A stretch of 64,000 nt of DNA from the NCBI RefSeq assembly GCF_002899895.1, contig NZ_PPEI02000009.1, forward strand, positions 1-64,000, read 5' to 3'. Position 1 is the stretch's first letter. Every line of letters begins with the position of its first letter. Source of the stretch: Chryseobacterium oncorhynchi (GTDB lineage: Bacteria > Bacteroidota > Bacteroidia > Flavobacteriales > Weeksellaceae). A program made the position numbers and the translations under genes. Under the pieces are notes generated by a model that was not told where the DNA came from, did no database searches, and worked only from the letters and a program-made list of their open reading frames with translations. Shown here in pieces: positions 45,572-54,399 of this stretch.

Positions 45572-46030
45572 ATGAATACAACTGACTTAATTATAAAGCA
45601 CTTAAATGCTTTAATATCTAAATATCAATTAGAAATAGACCTTCTTACTGAAATGAAGAAGAAACCCACTAATGAACTACATCAGGCAGAAATTGATATT
45701 AATATTACATACTTAGAAGAAGAAATTAAAGAATGCTATTTGACTTTGAAACGAATAACAATAGAAGTTTCAGAAGAAAAGAATACTTCTCATTCTGCTA
45801 GTGAAACTCTTGATTTAAACAACTTATCATATAGCTATAAAGAATTTAATATTTTCTTTGAAGGATTAGATGGTTTTCTAAAATCAATGCGACCTAAAGG
45901 ATACTTTGGTATGTCACCACAAAATCAGTCTGATCTTGAAGAGCAGTATATTATGATTGAAAAATTAAGAGAAATAAAGGATTTTGTTGATTGTAACTAT
46001 CAAAAGAATAAAGAACTAGTCTCCTCATAA
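45572..46030 (+). CDS. array gene: hypothetical helical 152-aa protein
   Basis: A soluble, strongly helical acidic protein, probably coiled coil at about residues 15-65. The start at 45572 follows motif copy 45548; the earlier ATG (45557) falls inside the motif. Its stop codon is already inside the first unit of the 206-bp tandem repeat, so its 3' end may have been replaced by the repeat. Confidence 0.55.
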   Translation: MNTTDLIIKHLNALISKYQLEIDLLTEMKKKPTNELHQAEIDINITYLEEEIKECYLTLKRITIEVSEEKNTSHSASETLDLNNLSYSYKEFNIFFEGLDGFLKSMRPKGYFGMSPQNQSDLEEQYIMIEKLREIKDFVDCNYQKNKELVSS

Positions 46031-46993
46031 ATATCTCCAGCTGGCCACGCTGATCATTCTCCCGGATCCGGAACCCGGAGCGCTGCACAATATTGCTAAA
46101 GAAAAAAATTAAGAGTTTCAGGACTCTCCCTGAGCTTCTCTTATCCTGGTTAAACTCCGATATCCTTTTTATCTGTAGGCGCAGATCTTTCCACTCCCGG
46201 AGGATCCTTCCGGAACAATGCCGGTGATCTCATAAATATCCCCAGCTGGCCACGCTGATCATTCTCCCGGATCCGGAACCCGGAGCGCTGCACAATATTG
46301 CTAAAGAAAAAAATTAAGAGTTTCAGGACTCTCCCTGAGCTTCTCTTTTATCCTGGTTAAACTCCAATATCCATTTTATCTGCAGGCGCAGATCTTTCCA
46401 CCCCCGGAGGATCCTTCCGGAACAATGCCGGCGATCTCATAAATATCCCCAACTGGCCACGCTGATCATTCTCCCGGATCCGGAACCCGGAGCGCTGCAC
46501 AATATTGCTAAAGAAAAAAATTAAGAGTTTCAGGACTCTCCCTGAGCTTCTCTTTTATCCTGGTTAAACTCCAATATCCATTTTATCTGCAGGCGCAGAT
46601 CTTTCCACCCCCGGAGGATCCTTCCGGAACAATGCCGGCGATCTCATAAATATCCCCAACTGGCCTCGCTGATCATTCTCCCGGATCCGGAACCCGGAGC
46701 GCTGCACAATATTGCTAAAGAAAAAAATTAAGAGTTTCAGGACTCTCCCTATGCTTCTCTTTATCCTGGTTAAACTCCGATATCCTTTTTATCTGCAGGC
46801 GCAGATCTTTCCACTCCCGGAGGATCCTTCCGGAACAATGCCGGCGATCTCATAAATATCCCCAGCTGGCCCCACTGATCACTCTCCCGGATCCGGAACC
46901 CGGATGGCTGCACAATATTGCTAAAGAAAAAAATTAAGAGCTTCAGGACTCTCTCTGTGCTTCTCTTTATCCTGGTTAAACTCCGATATTCAT
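46025..46993. repeat. 206-bp tandem repeat, about 4.7 copies
   Basis: Units (TCATAAATATC followed by CCAGCTGGCCACGCTGATCA) start at 46025, 46230, 46437, 46644 and 46850. Each contains CCGGATCCGGAACCCGGAGC, a CACAATATTGCTAAAG segment and GGAGGATCCTTCCGGAAC. It is GC-rich against AT-rich surroundings. A lone partial copy is at 62982-63063. Open frames within it are by-products. It fills most of the 1.1-kb gap before the RiPP precursor gene. Confidence 0.9.
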
Positions 46994-47131
46994 TATATAT
47001 TCTCAATACGGTGAATGATATTATTCTATAAAATATTTAATATAAGTAAGTTAACATAATAAATTAATCACTATTAGTTAGAGATAATTTAAATATTATT
47101 TTTATTTTTAGTCTCTAAAACAAATTCAATT

Positions 47132-47320
47132 ATGAAAAAATTAAATGGAATGAAGAATTTCTCTTCATTAGAAAACAAGAAGTTAAATGATTTAACAAAA
47201 ATTACTGGTGGGTTAATGGCAGAAACAAGTAAGCAATGGACACATGAAACGGGTAGTGGCTCTGATACAGGTGTATATGTAGACAATAAGCTAGTTGCTG
47301 TTATTACAGAACCTGCCTAG
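47132..47320 (+). CDS. RiPP precursor peptide, grasp-with-spasm type
   Basis: A 62-residue peptide with a conserved-looking leader (MKKLNGMKNFSSLENKKLND) and a double-glycine site ITGG at residues 24-27. The likely core is residues 28-62, rich in Thr, Ser, Glu, Asp and Lys, so side-chain ester or amide rings could be made by an ATP-grasp ligase. It precedes the maturation genes and is separated from them by a hairpin terminator, which would let precursor mRNA exceed enzyme mRNA. Confidence 0.7.
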   Translation: MKKLNGMKNFSSLENKKLNDLTKITGGLMAETSKQWTHETGSGSDTGVYVDNKLVAVITEPA

Positions 47321-47341
47321 TCATAACATTTAAACTATAAG

Positions 47342-47374
47342 AAGCTAAAGAGAGAATTTCTCTTTAGCTTTTTT
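47342..47374 (+). terminator. terminator/attenuator after the precursor gene
   Basis: A perfect 12-bp stem, AAGCTAAAGAGA / TCTCTTTAGCTT, with a GAATT loop, followed by TTTT. Confidence 0.8.
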
Positions 47375-47417
47375 AGTTTTAATATATTCAAGAGTATCAA
47401 TAAAACTCATTTTTCAA

Positions 47418-48332
47418 ATGAATAATTATACTAAAAAATATTTTCAAATAAGTGTTTTTTTTCTAGTAATCAGTATTTTCATTTTATCTTCCTGTCGAAG
47501 TAATAAGGTGGATTACATCGCTTATTACAATAGCGTAAATTCTATTGATAGTATCTACCGGATGAAGAATGATACTCTTACCGCTATCAAAAAATTTAAA
47601 AAATTATTCCGAAATTTTGAGCCAAGAAATGATGAACGAATGGAAGAGTATGAAAACTATATTAAGTTTTCAGATAAATACAACAAAAATTTTGGGGGTA
47701 AAAAAAGCCTTTATAAACTTATACCCTTAGTGGCTCCATATTGGAAATTCAAACGAGAAGACACCGATTTTTTTAAGCTGTATAAAAAGTATGGGATTGA
47801 TAGTATTACAGTAGAGCAGAAAGTAGCAGAATGGAAAAAATCGTTAAACAAACAACTTATTGATTCTTTTAGAATAGCGTTTATTAGGGATCAGGTGAAA
47901 GATTCAATAACAGGGCAACAATCATTTAATAATTTTAGAAAAAATGCTGCCTTGCTAAAGTGGACACTTACAAATTATGGTTATCCTTCAATGCAAAAAA
48001 TTGGACTAGAAACGGATGATGGTGTTTTCATGCCAATGTTGGTTTATTTAAATCATATGGCTCAAATTGAAGATTATGAGTATTTCAAAACAAAGCTAGT
48101 AGATTATGTAAGATCCGGTGATCTACCACCTAGAGATTATGTAGAAATGGTAGAAAGATATGTCCAGATTAATCATTTAAAGCCCGTTTATGGGGTGAAA
48201 AGTACCGATGAAGAAATCATGAAGGATTCAGCGAATATTAATCGTAATAGAAGACTTATCGGGTTACAAAGCTTCAAAGTAAGAAGAAAAATAACAAAAG
48301 AATTTTTAAAGAATAATTCAGGTAAAAAATGA
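47418..48332 (+). CDS. lipoprotein in the RiPP operon, 304 aa
   Basis: A lipoprotein signal ends IFILSSC (Cys about 26). The mature part is a basic, helical 278-residue domain of unknown family. It overlaps the ATP-grasp gene by 4 bases, so it belongs to the RiPP operon and may assist export or self-protection. That role is inferred. Confidence 0.65.
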   Translation: MNNYTKKYFQISVFFLVISIFILSSCRSNKVDYIAYYNSVNSIDSIYRMKNDTLTAIKKFKKLFRNFEPRNDERMEEYENYIKFSDKYNKNFGGKKSLYKLIPLVAPYWKFKREDTDFFKLYKKYGIDSITVEQKVAEWKKSLNKQLIDSFRIAFIRDQVKDSITGQQSFNNFRKNAALLKWTLTNYGYPSMQKIGLETDDGVFMPMLVYLNHMAQIEDYEYFKTKLVDYVRSGDLPPRDYVEMVERYVQINHLKPVYGVKSTDEEIMKDSANINRNRRLIGLQSFKVRRKITKEFLKNNSGKK

Positions 48333-49231
48333 TATTAATAATTTCTGATAATAATGATATTTCAACTACAGAAGTTATCAAATGGCTTCTTGTGATGGAG
48401 AAAAAATTTATCCGAGTGCATGAGAATGAAATGTTTGAAATTAAAATTCGGGGAAAGAAGATTTTTTTAGAGAGTGCCAGTAACCATTTCTTTTTGGACG
48501 AAATACATAGTGTGTGGTATAGAAGGGGAGCGCTGAATTTTAAACGCCTGCGATATAAAAATGAAGCTATAAATATCAATATGAATGAAGCACAGCACTG
48601 GCTGGAAGATTACGTAAAGAAAAAACTTGAAACTATAAGACATATCAATAAAGAGAGTAATAGCTTAGTAAATAAACTATTAGTATTAGAACAAGCAGAA
48701 AAAGTGGGTTTAGATGTTCCTTCCTATTATCTGGCTGAAAATACTGATGATGTTATTTTAGGGGAAACGATAGTAAAAACTATTGCAGGAAACGCAATGC
48801 TTGAATCTTTTTATAAAAATTCTAATGGAATGATGTTTACCTCTGTAGTAGAAGAATTTGAAAATGAAGACTTCTTTCCGACTTTTTTTCAGGAAAAAAT
48901 TGAAAAGGATTTTGAGATAAGGACATTTTATTTAAATGGTAAATGTTGGTCAATAGCTATCTTTTCACAGAATGATGAGCAGACTAAAGTCGATTTTAGA
49001 AATTATAATTATGAAAAGCGCAATAAAAATGTAAGATATAACCTACCAAAAGAGATTGAAGAAAAAATTCATCAGTTGATGAAACTTCTTGATCTTAACT
49101 GTGGTTCTCTGGATTTTATGAAAAGCGGGCAGAAATTTTATTTTTTGGAAGTAAATCCTATAGGACAATTTGGATATTTATCTAAAATATGTAATTATTC
49201 ATTAGAAAAAGAAATAGCAGAATATCTATGA
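48329..49231 (+). CDS. gwsG: ATP-grasp peptide maturase (grasp-with-spasm)
   Basis: A 300-residue ATP-grasp ligase of the microviridin/graspetide type. Features seen: an N-terminal pre-ATP-grasp part with the family's SVWYRRG block at about residues 67-73; FFPTFFQEKIEKDFEIRTFYLNGK in the nucleotide-binding centre; and the terminal LDFMKSGQKFYFLEVNPIGQ with the metal-binding Glu/Asn (EVNP). It should form ester or amide cross-links in the precursor core. Overlaps both neighbours by 4 bases. Confidence 0.85.
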   Translation: MILIISDNNDISTTEVIKWLLVMEKKFIRVHENEMFEIKIRGKKIFLESASNHFFLDEIHSVWYRRGALNFKRLRYKNEAININMNEAQHWLEDYVKKKLETIRHINKESNSLVNKLLVLEQAEKVGLDVPSYYLAENTDDVILGETIVKTIAGNAMLESFYKNSNGMMFTSVVEEFENEDFFPTFFQEKIEKDFEIRTFYLNGKCWSIAIFSQNDEQTKVDFRNYNYEKRNKNVRYNLPKEIEEKIHQLMKLLDLNCGSLDFMKSGQKFYFLEVNPIGQFGYLSKICNYSLEKEIAEYL

Positions 49232-49410
49232 AAAACACATTTGGGGAAAAACATAAACTTCCTTTAACATTTAAAAATATAACGAAATTTGGAAGTAGAA
49301 CAAATGTAAAACGTAACAGTAATACAGTATATTTTTTAGATTCTAAAAAATATAGATCTAATTTTTATTTCCGGGAAAAGCCATTTAAAGCTCTTACTAG
49401 ATTATTATGA
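49228..49410 (+). CDS. small basic protein between the two maturases, 60 aa
   Basis: A 60-residue, very basic protein (many Lys/Arg) that overlaps both gwsG and gwsS by 4 bases, so it is certainly in frame within the operon. No double-glycine leader is visible, so it is not an obvious second precursor. It may be an accessory or substrate-binding factor. Confidence 0.55.
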   Translation: MKNTFGEKHKLPLTFKNITKFGSRTNVKRNSNTVYFLDSKKYRSNFYFREKPFKALTRLL

Positions 49411-50468
49411 GGTACTTCAATTTATTCAGCAACACTCTAATTACAAGAGGTGCACAAAGAATACTAATTTCTGATCTGCAAAGGGAAACGTCCGAGGTAT
49501 ATCCTTTGGAGTTTTACGATATAATCGAAGAATTAAAAGTAAAGTCTATAGAAGAAATCTCAACACTTTTTGATGATGAATCTAAAGAAATTTTTCACCA
49601 ATATCTGAACCTATTATTAGATAAAGAGTATGGCTTTATTACAGAAAATGACTGGGATAAATGCTTTCCTCCTATTTCATACGAGTATAACAATCCTTCA
49701 TTTATCACTGATTTATTTATTGAACTCAATGATATTTCTATTTTGGAAAACTTGAAACAATCAGTAGAAAATTTAGGGATAAAATTTTTAGTGATACACA
49801 GTAAAAATTACTTCACAATTGATGATATTATCCGAATTGAACAAACGTTTACAGATTCTGTTTTATCAGGAATTGAAATTTTTTCTCCTTATCATAATAA
49901 TATTGACAGAAATTTTATCCAAGAACTTAATTTAAAAACTATTAGGCTGTATCATCTTACCTTTTACAATTGTAATAAAATTCCGTTCAGGGTGAAAGAT
50001 GAGTTCCGGTTTATTTTAAACTTTATAAAAGACAACATAGATATATCTTCCTGTGGAAAAATTGATATAAAATACTTTAACACCAATATCACAAAAGTTC
50101 TGGAAGCTTTCAATCATAACTCTTGTTTACATAAAAAAATTGGAATTGATATAAATGGTAATATAAAAAACTGCCCTGCTATGCCACATAATTTTGGAAA
50201 CATAAAAAATACAACACTAGAAGAAGCCTTGAATGTAAAAGATTTTAAGCAGTATTGGAATATTACTAAAGACGAAATAGAAGTTTGTAAAGACTGTGAA
50301 TTCAGATATATATGTACAGATTGTAGAGCTTATACTGAAAATAATAAAAAATCGAAAGAAGGGCTTGATGTATCAAAACCTTTAAAATGTGGTTATGATC
50401 CTTATACCGGAAAATGGAAAGAATGGAGTAAGAGCCCGCTGAAGAATAAAACGAACTATACTAATTAA
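49407..50468 (+). CDS. gwsS: SPASM-domain peptide maturase (grasp-with-spasm)
   Basis: A 353-residue protein with a clear C-terminal SPASM domain: SCLHKKIGIDINGNIKNCPA, then FGNIKN, then VCKDCEFRYICTDCRAY (about residues 292-308) and a final CGYDPYTGKW. The N-terminal half is shaped like a radical-SAM barrel but I see no CxxxCxxC motif, so the radical-SAM cluster seems absent. It pairs with the ATP-grasp enzyme of the same operon. Confidence 0.8.
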   Translation: MRYFNLFSNTLITRGAQRILISDLQRETSEVYPLEFYDIIEELKVKSIEEISTLFDDESKEIFHQYLNLLLDKEYGFITENDWDKCFPPISYEYNNPSFITDLFIELNDISILENLKQSVENLGIKFLVIHSKNYFTIDDIIRIEQTFTDSVLSGIEIFSPYHNNIDRNFIQELNLKTIRLYHLTFYNCNKIPFRVKDEFRFILNFIKDNIDISSCGKIDIKYFNTNITKVLEAFNHNSCLHKKIGIDINGNIKNCPAMPHNFGNIKNTTLEEALNVKDFKQYWNITKDEIEVCKDCEFRYICTDCRAYTENNKKSKEGLDVSKPLKCGYDPYTGKWKEWSKSPLKNKTNYTN

Positions 50469-50563
50469 TGTCAAATTCGATTATAAATTTGTCCCATCCA
50501 TATTTTATATTTGAAAAATAAATGAAATGAAGTGATTGCTCGTTATAATACTTTCTAAATATT

Positions 50564-50590
50564 AAGCAGGATATAATCCTGCTTTTTTTA
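50564..50590 (+). terminator. terminator of the RiPP operon
   Basis: AAGCAGGAT / ATCCTGCTT form a perfect 9-bp stem with an ATA loop, followed by TTTTTT. Confidence 0.8.
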
Positions 50591-50739
50591 TTACCTTAAT
50601 TCTTAAAAAACGGTGGATTATTGAGATCTTTTAAAGTGGTCGAATTTCATCACTTTATTTTAAAATTACATTCTCAAAATCTCGTATCATTAAACAAAGT
50701 TTATTAAATTAGCAGAAGATGAGTTTAATGTAACAAAAT

Positions 50740-51345
50740 ATGAAAATTGGATATGCAAGAGTTTCAACCAAAGACCAAAATTTGAATCTTCAAATTGAAG
50801 CACTTGAAAAGACTGGATGCGAAAAAATTTACAAAGAGAAGATTTCTGGTTCTACAAAGAATCGCCCAGAACTGGATAAAATGATAGAGCATTTGAGACC
50901 AGGTGATGAGCTTTATGTATGGCGACTAGACCGATTAGGAAGAAGTTTGAAACATATCATTGATTTAGTTTTAAATTTAAACACTCAAGGAGTGATCATA
51001 AAAGGCATTAATGATGGAGTAGATACTTCTACCCTCAATGGCAGGTTGTTTTTAAATTTAATGGCTTCTTTGGCTGAATACGAAAGAGAATTAATAAGAG
51101 AGAGAACCAATGCTGGATTAGAATCTGCCAGAGCCAGAGGAAGAACTGGAGGAAGACCAAAAGGATTTACAAAGGAAAAGATTGCAAAATTATTTATTAT
51201 GCGATCTGTTTACAAAGACATAACTAAAACTCCGGAGGAAATTTATAAACCACTTGGTTTAACAAGAGCTACATTTTACAGATATGCTAAAATACTTGAT
51301 AATCACTCAAACGAAGAAATTAAAAAAATGTCAATAGGAAAATAA
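50740..51345 (+). CDS. serine recombinase (resolvase/invertase family)
   Basis: A 201-residue Pin/Tn3-type recombinase. The catalytic serine is S9 in GYARVSTKDQ. The arginine-rich active-site block YVWRLDRLGRSLKH lies around residues 65-78, and the E-helix LMASLAEYERELIRERTNAG around 107-126. After GRTGGRPKG comes a C-terminal HTH (EEIYKPLGLTRATFYRYAKI). It should catalyse inversion, deletion or insertion at paired short sites. It sits within the split cassette array; its sites are not proven. Confidence 0.9.
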   Translation: MKIGYARVSTKDQNLNLQIEALEKTGCEKIYKEKISGSTKNRPELDKMIEHLRPGDELYVWRLDRLGRSLKHIIDLVLNLNTQGVIIKGINDGVDTSTLNGRLFLNLMASLAEYERELIRERTNAGLESARARGRTGGRPKGFTKEKIAKLFIMRSVYKDITKTPEEIYKPLGLTRATFYRYAKILDNHSNEEIKKMSIGK

Positions 51346-51524
51346 TGGAAAGCGAACTATATAAATTTTTTGAAAATATATCTCCTGCAGAACTTGCAAA
51401 GCTTCGTCAAAAACGACAAGATACTTCAACAAGAGATAAGGCTACACTTTTAAAAAAAGTTTCAGAAATCGAGGAAATACTTTCAAAATTAAATGTTGAA
51501 ATTTTTTTGAACAAAAGTAAATAA
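51345..51524 (+). CDS. small helical protein coupled to the recombinase, 59 aa
   Basis: ATG 51345 overlaps the recombinase stop by one base (TAATG). The 59-residue product MESELYKFFENISPAELAKL and following is acidic then basic, with two helices and a probable coiled coil (LLKKVSEIEEILSKLN). Coupling suggests it modulates or partners the recombinase. No family recognised. Confidence 0.55.
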   Translation: MESELYKFFENISPAELAKLRQKRQDTSTRDKATLLKKVSEIEEILSKLNVEIFLNKSK

Positions 51525-51536
51525 ATATTTGTTAAT

Positions 51537-51558
51537 ATAGTCAAAAATGACTATTTTT
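51537..51558 (+). terminator. hairpin terminator after the recombinase operon
   Basis: ATAGTCA and TGACTAT pair across AAAA and are followed by TTTT. Confidence 0.6.
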
Positions 51559-51576
51559 GAATAAAGATTCTTATTT

Positions 51577-51891
51577 ATGAAAACAATCAATAATTATTGT
51601 GTTTGGAGCCTCAAGCCCTCTATAGATTATCCGGAAGCTTCTACTTTTAGATATAATCAATCTGAAGAAGAAGGACTTAAATTGGCCAATGAAATGACTA
51701 AAAATAGTTGGTCTGAATCTTCACAATTACATTTAAAAAATGTAATGCCTGAAGTATATGCAGCATTGAAAGCTAAAGGGCATAAAGGAACTATATACTA
51801 CTGTACATCTCAGGAATATGGAGTATATGGGGAATCATTGGGACCAAAAAAAGATGATGTGATTAAGGCCTTTAACTCAAAAATAAATTAA
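51577..51891 (+). CDS. array gene: hypothetical 104-aa protein
   Basis: A soluble single-domain protein of unknown family, with aromatic residues and GTIYYCTSQEYGVYGESLGP towards the end. The motif copy 51892 follows its stop at once, but none precedes it; the recombinase terminator does. It may therefore be the first cassette after the recombinase. Confidence 0.55.
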   Translation: MKTINNYCVWSLKPSIDYPEASTFRYNQSEEEGLKLANEMTKNSWSESSQLHLKNVMPEVYAALKAKGHKGTIYYCTSQEYGVYGESLGPKKDDVIKAFNSKIN

Positions 51892-51983
51892 TCACAAAAA
51901 ACGATTTATTAAAATAGGGTTTTCCGTAATGCAATAAAATATCATAGATGTAACTTTAAAGATTAAAAACAAAAATAAATATG

Positions 51984-52304
51984 ATGAATACAGAATTATC
52001 AAAAGAACTAATTGGAATTAAAGCAATTAATCTTATGTTTTTCAACTATACTCAAGATATACTTGAGGAAATGAAAACTATTCGAGAATTCAATCACTGC
52101 TGGGAGAATTATGTTAATTTAAAAGAACAAACTTATATGCAGATATGGGAACTTTACTTAACAAAAATATCTTACAAAGGGCAAACTCTTTTGCTTGAAA
52201 TTGCATTAAAGTATTACGGAGAAGAAGCTACAAGAAGTTTTGAAAATGCTATTGCGACTGAGAAAATGTTAGAAGCGCATATTGCGAAACACAGCTCAAA
52301 ATAA
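51984..52304 (+). CDS. array gene: hypothetical 106-aa protein
   Basis: A soluble helical protein. It begins at ATG 51984 (ATG 51981 is directly before it). About 80 bases separate it from motif copy 51892, one of the longest leaders in the array and perhaps holding a promoter. Unknown family. Confidence 0.55.
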   Translation: MNTELSKELIGIKAINLMFFNYTQDILEEMKTIREFNHCWENYVNLKEQTYMQIWELYLTKISYKGQTLLLEIALKYYGEEATRSFENAIATEKMLEAHIAKHSSK

Positions 52305-52332
52305 TCTCAAAAAACGTAATTATAAACATTAA

Positions 52333-52734
52333 ATGACAAGTATTCTCTACACTTCAAAAAATGAAAATAACTATACTTTTTTATATAGTTTTCAACAAGA
52401 ATATTTAGAAGCCCACGATGGTAATGTATTAATTTTTGAAATTTGGGAGGTAGGGAAAGAAGAACTTGACAAGTTTAGTTTTATGCTCCGAGAAATGGAA
52501 AATGGAACTGATTTGAAAGTCGTTGATTTGTTTTCAGATTCAAAAAAATATTATTTAGGAAAAGGAATTTCAAGAGCGATGATTTTACATTGTAAAAATT
52601 TATTTAAGAAACGTATTATCTCTGAACGAGGAAAGAAAAACTACGAAGAAGCTCGGACAAAAGTTTGGGAACTGATGAAATCTAACGGAGAAGTTGCTTA
52701 TTCTGAATCTAAAGATTTTTACTTTACAATATGA
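52333..52734 (+). CDS. array gene: hypothetical 133-aa protein
   Basis: A mixed alpha/beta protein. The stretch KKYYLGKGISRAMILHCKNL has some resemblance to the acetyl-CoA loop and helix of GNAT folds, but this is too weak for a call. Preceded by motif copy 52305. Confidence 0.55.
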   Translation: MTSILYTSKNENNYTFLYSFQQEYLEAHDGNVLIFEIWEVGKEELDKFSFMLREMENGTDLKVVDLFSDSKKYYLGKGISRAMILHCKNLFKKRIISERGKKNYEEARTKVWELMKSNGEVAYSESKDFYFTI

Positions 52735-52767
52735 TAAAATAGAACTATTAAAATTATCTCAAAAAAC

Positions 52768-53139
52768 GATAGAATTGGAAGGACAACAGTAGGATTAATA
52801 CAATTTGTTACAAAGCTGAATGAAAAAGGAATCCATTTTAAATCAATATCAGAAAATATTGACACCAGTTCTGCAAGTGGTAAACTTATCTTCCAGATTT
52901 TTTGTGTTCTTGCTGAACATGAGAGGAACGTTTTAATTGAACGAACTCAAGCAGGATTAAAGTCAGCCAGGGCAAGGGGAAAAAATGGAGGTAGGCCAAA
53001 AGGGTTAAGCGAAAAATCCAAAAAAATTGCACCTTTGGTAAAAGCTTCTTACAATAGTAAAGAACTTCCAGTAGAAGAGATTATGAGGGCTTTCAAAATT
53101 GGAAGCAAAACAACATTTTATAAAATAATTAAAAGTTAA
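52768..53139 (+). pseudogene. 5'-truncated serine recombinase beginning at a cassette motif
   Basis: Reading from GAT at 52768 the frame gives DRIGRTTVGLIQFVTKLNEK, then LAEHERNVLIERTQAG, GRPKGL and a C-terminal HTH ending FYKIIKS: the C-terminal 124 residues of a resolvase like that at 50740. The catalytic-serine domain is missing. The homology starts at the last three bases (GAT) of motif copy 52757-52770. There is no start codon, so it is a fragment. It is clearly diverged from the intact recombinase. Confidence 0.8.
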
Positions 53140-53190
53140 TCAGAAAGCGGAACGATCAACTTAAAAAAATAATTAAACAAAATATTTCTT

Positions 53191-53424
53191 ATGGAAAATA
53201 ACGAAAAAAATAAAAAAGAAGTTAAAATCGACGAACTTTGTGCTGATTGCAAAGAACTTATAGGAAAAGGTAGATATACTCCTCCACATAAAAATTTAGT
53301 ACAGACTAATTTTAAAGAGGTCAAATCTCAATTTGGGAATGTTGATGAATATTATTATAAATGCAATGCCTGTCCTAAAACATGGTTGCATGAGACAGGG
53401 AGCTACGGGGAAGGATGGATTTAA
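53191..53424 (+). CDS. array gene: zinc-ribbon-like 77-aa protein
   Basis: A small protein with CADCKELIGKGRY near residue 17 and KCNACPKTW near residue 57: two CxxC pairs that could bind one zinc ion. A degraded motif precedes it near 53140. Unknown function. Confidence 0.55.
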   Translation: MENNEKNKKEVKIDELCADCKELIGKGRYTPPHKNLVQTNFKEVKSQFGNVDEYYYKCNACPKTWLHETGSYGEGWI

Positions 53425-53434
53425 AAATTATATT

Positions 53435-53644
53435 ATGAATAAAGAATTAATACTTGAAAAATTAAACAAATTTCGTCAACTTTTAGAAGTCGATAAGGAA
53501 CTGGCTAAACAAATCAAATTGAAGTCTGATGATGAATTAGCTCAGAACGGAACAAATCAAACCGATTTAGATAATAAAATTCAGTCGCACACTAAAGAAA
53601 TCAAAGAACTGGAAGAATTAATATTATCAATTGAATTATTATAA
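53435..53644 (+). CDS. array gene: coiled-coil protein, 69 aa
   Basis: An almost fully helical acidic/basic protein with heptads across residues 5-65. The start at 53435 is chosen because the longer frame would overlap the zinc-ribbon gene. No motif lies between these two genes, so they may form one two-gene cassette with the following gene. Confidence 0.5.
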   Translation: MNKELILEKLNKFRQLLEVDKELAKQIKLKSDDELAQNGTNQTDLDNKIQSHTKEIKELEELILSIELL

Positions 53645-53646
53645 TT

Positions 53647-54264
53647 ATGGAAGAGAATATACAAGAAAATTATAAAGATTTTTTTCTAAGTGTTTTACCA
53701 AATTATGTGGAATTAATTGGTACTGAAGAAGATGTTTTCGATGAATACAGGAAGCTATTTCAATCACTTCAAGAATTTAGTAAAGAAACAGAATTAATTA
53801 TTTTAAAGCCTGTTATAATAAACCTTATTAACTATTTAAAATTAGGAAATGATATTTCTATGAGAATGGAAGTCGGAAATACTTTCTTAAGTCTTTTAAG
53901 AAACGAAGAAAATTCAGTTCATTTTTTACATAAATGGAATGATTATATTTCTAAAGTAGAACTAAAAAGCGGTTCTTATACTGTAGAAAATAAAGGAAAT
54001 AAAATTTCTAAAGAAGTACCATTGTATGAAAAAGGATTAAAATATTTTTTATACATACACATGTATCAAGATGAATTTGCCGACCCGATTGAAATTTTTT
54101 CCGAAAGAGAACTTTTGGTAGGCGATCATTTAGACTTTTCCGATCATCAAATGTGCGATGAATTGGAAGAATTGTTCAAGACACCAATGTTTAAAGTAAT
54201 TAAAAGACAATATTTGGTTCAGTATGGAGAAATGCACCTTCAATTAGAACCATACATTGCTTAA
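53647..54264 (+). CDS. array gene: acidic 205-aa protein
   Basis: A strongly acidic, helical soluble protein, the second longest in the array. It starts 2 bases after the previous stop without a motif. The acidity and size would suit a toxin-neutralising role, but no family is recognised. Confidence 0.6.
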   Translation: MEENIQENYKDFFLSVLPNYVELIGTEEDVFDEYRKLFQSLQEFSKETELIILKPVIINLINYLKLGNDISMRMEVGNTFLSLLRNEENSVHFLHKWNDYISKVELKSGSYTVENKGNKISKEVPLYEKGLKYFLYIHMYQDEFADPIEIFSERELLVGDHLDFSDHQMCDELEELFKTPMFKVIKRQYLVQYGEMHLQLEPYIA

Positions 54265-54399
54265 GATATAAAAAATGGGGCGTTTTAAATCGAACGTTTT
54301 ACAAAACGATAAGAAGGAAGAAAAAATTGTAGAGAAATATTAACCAAAAGTTCTAATCATCCTTTTGATAGAGAATATAAAATTTAATTTAAAATAATT

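Noticed and set aside
46770..47006. 78-codon minus-strand frame
   Set aside because: It lies in the last units of the 206-bp tandem repeat, an artefact of the repeat composition.
54275..54343. 22-codon frame beginning MGRFKSNVLQNDKKEE
   Set aside because: Too short, and part of it is just a degraded cassette motif read as codons. Possibly the start of a deleted cassette gene.
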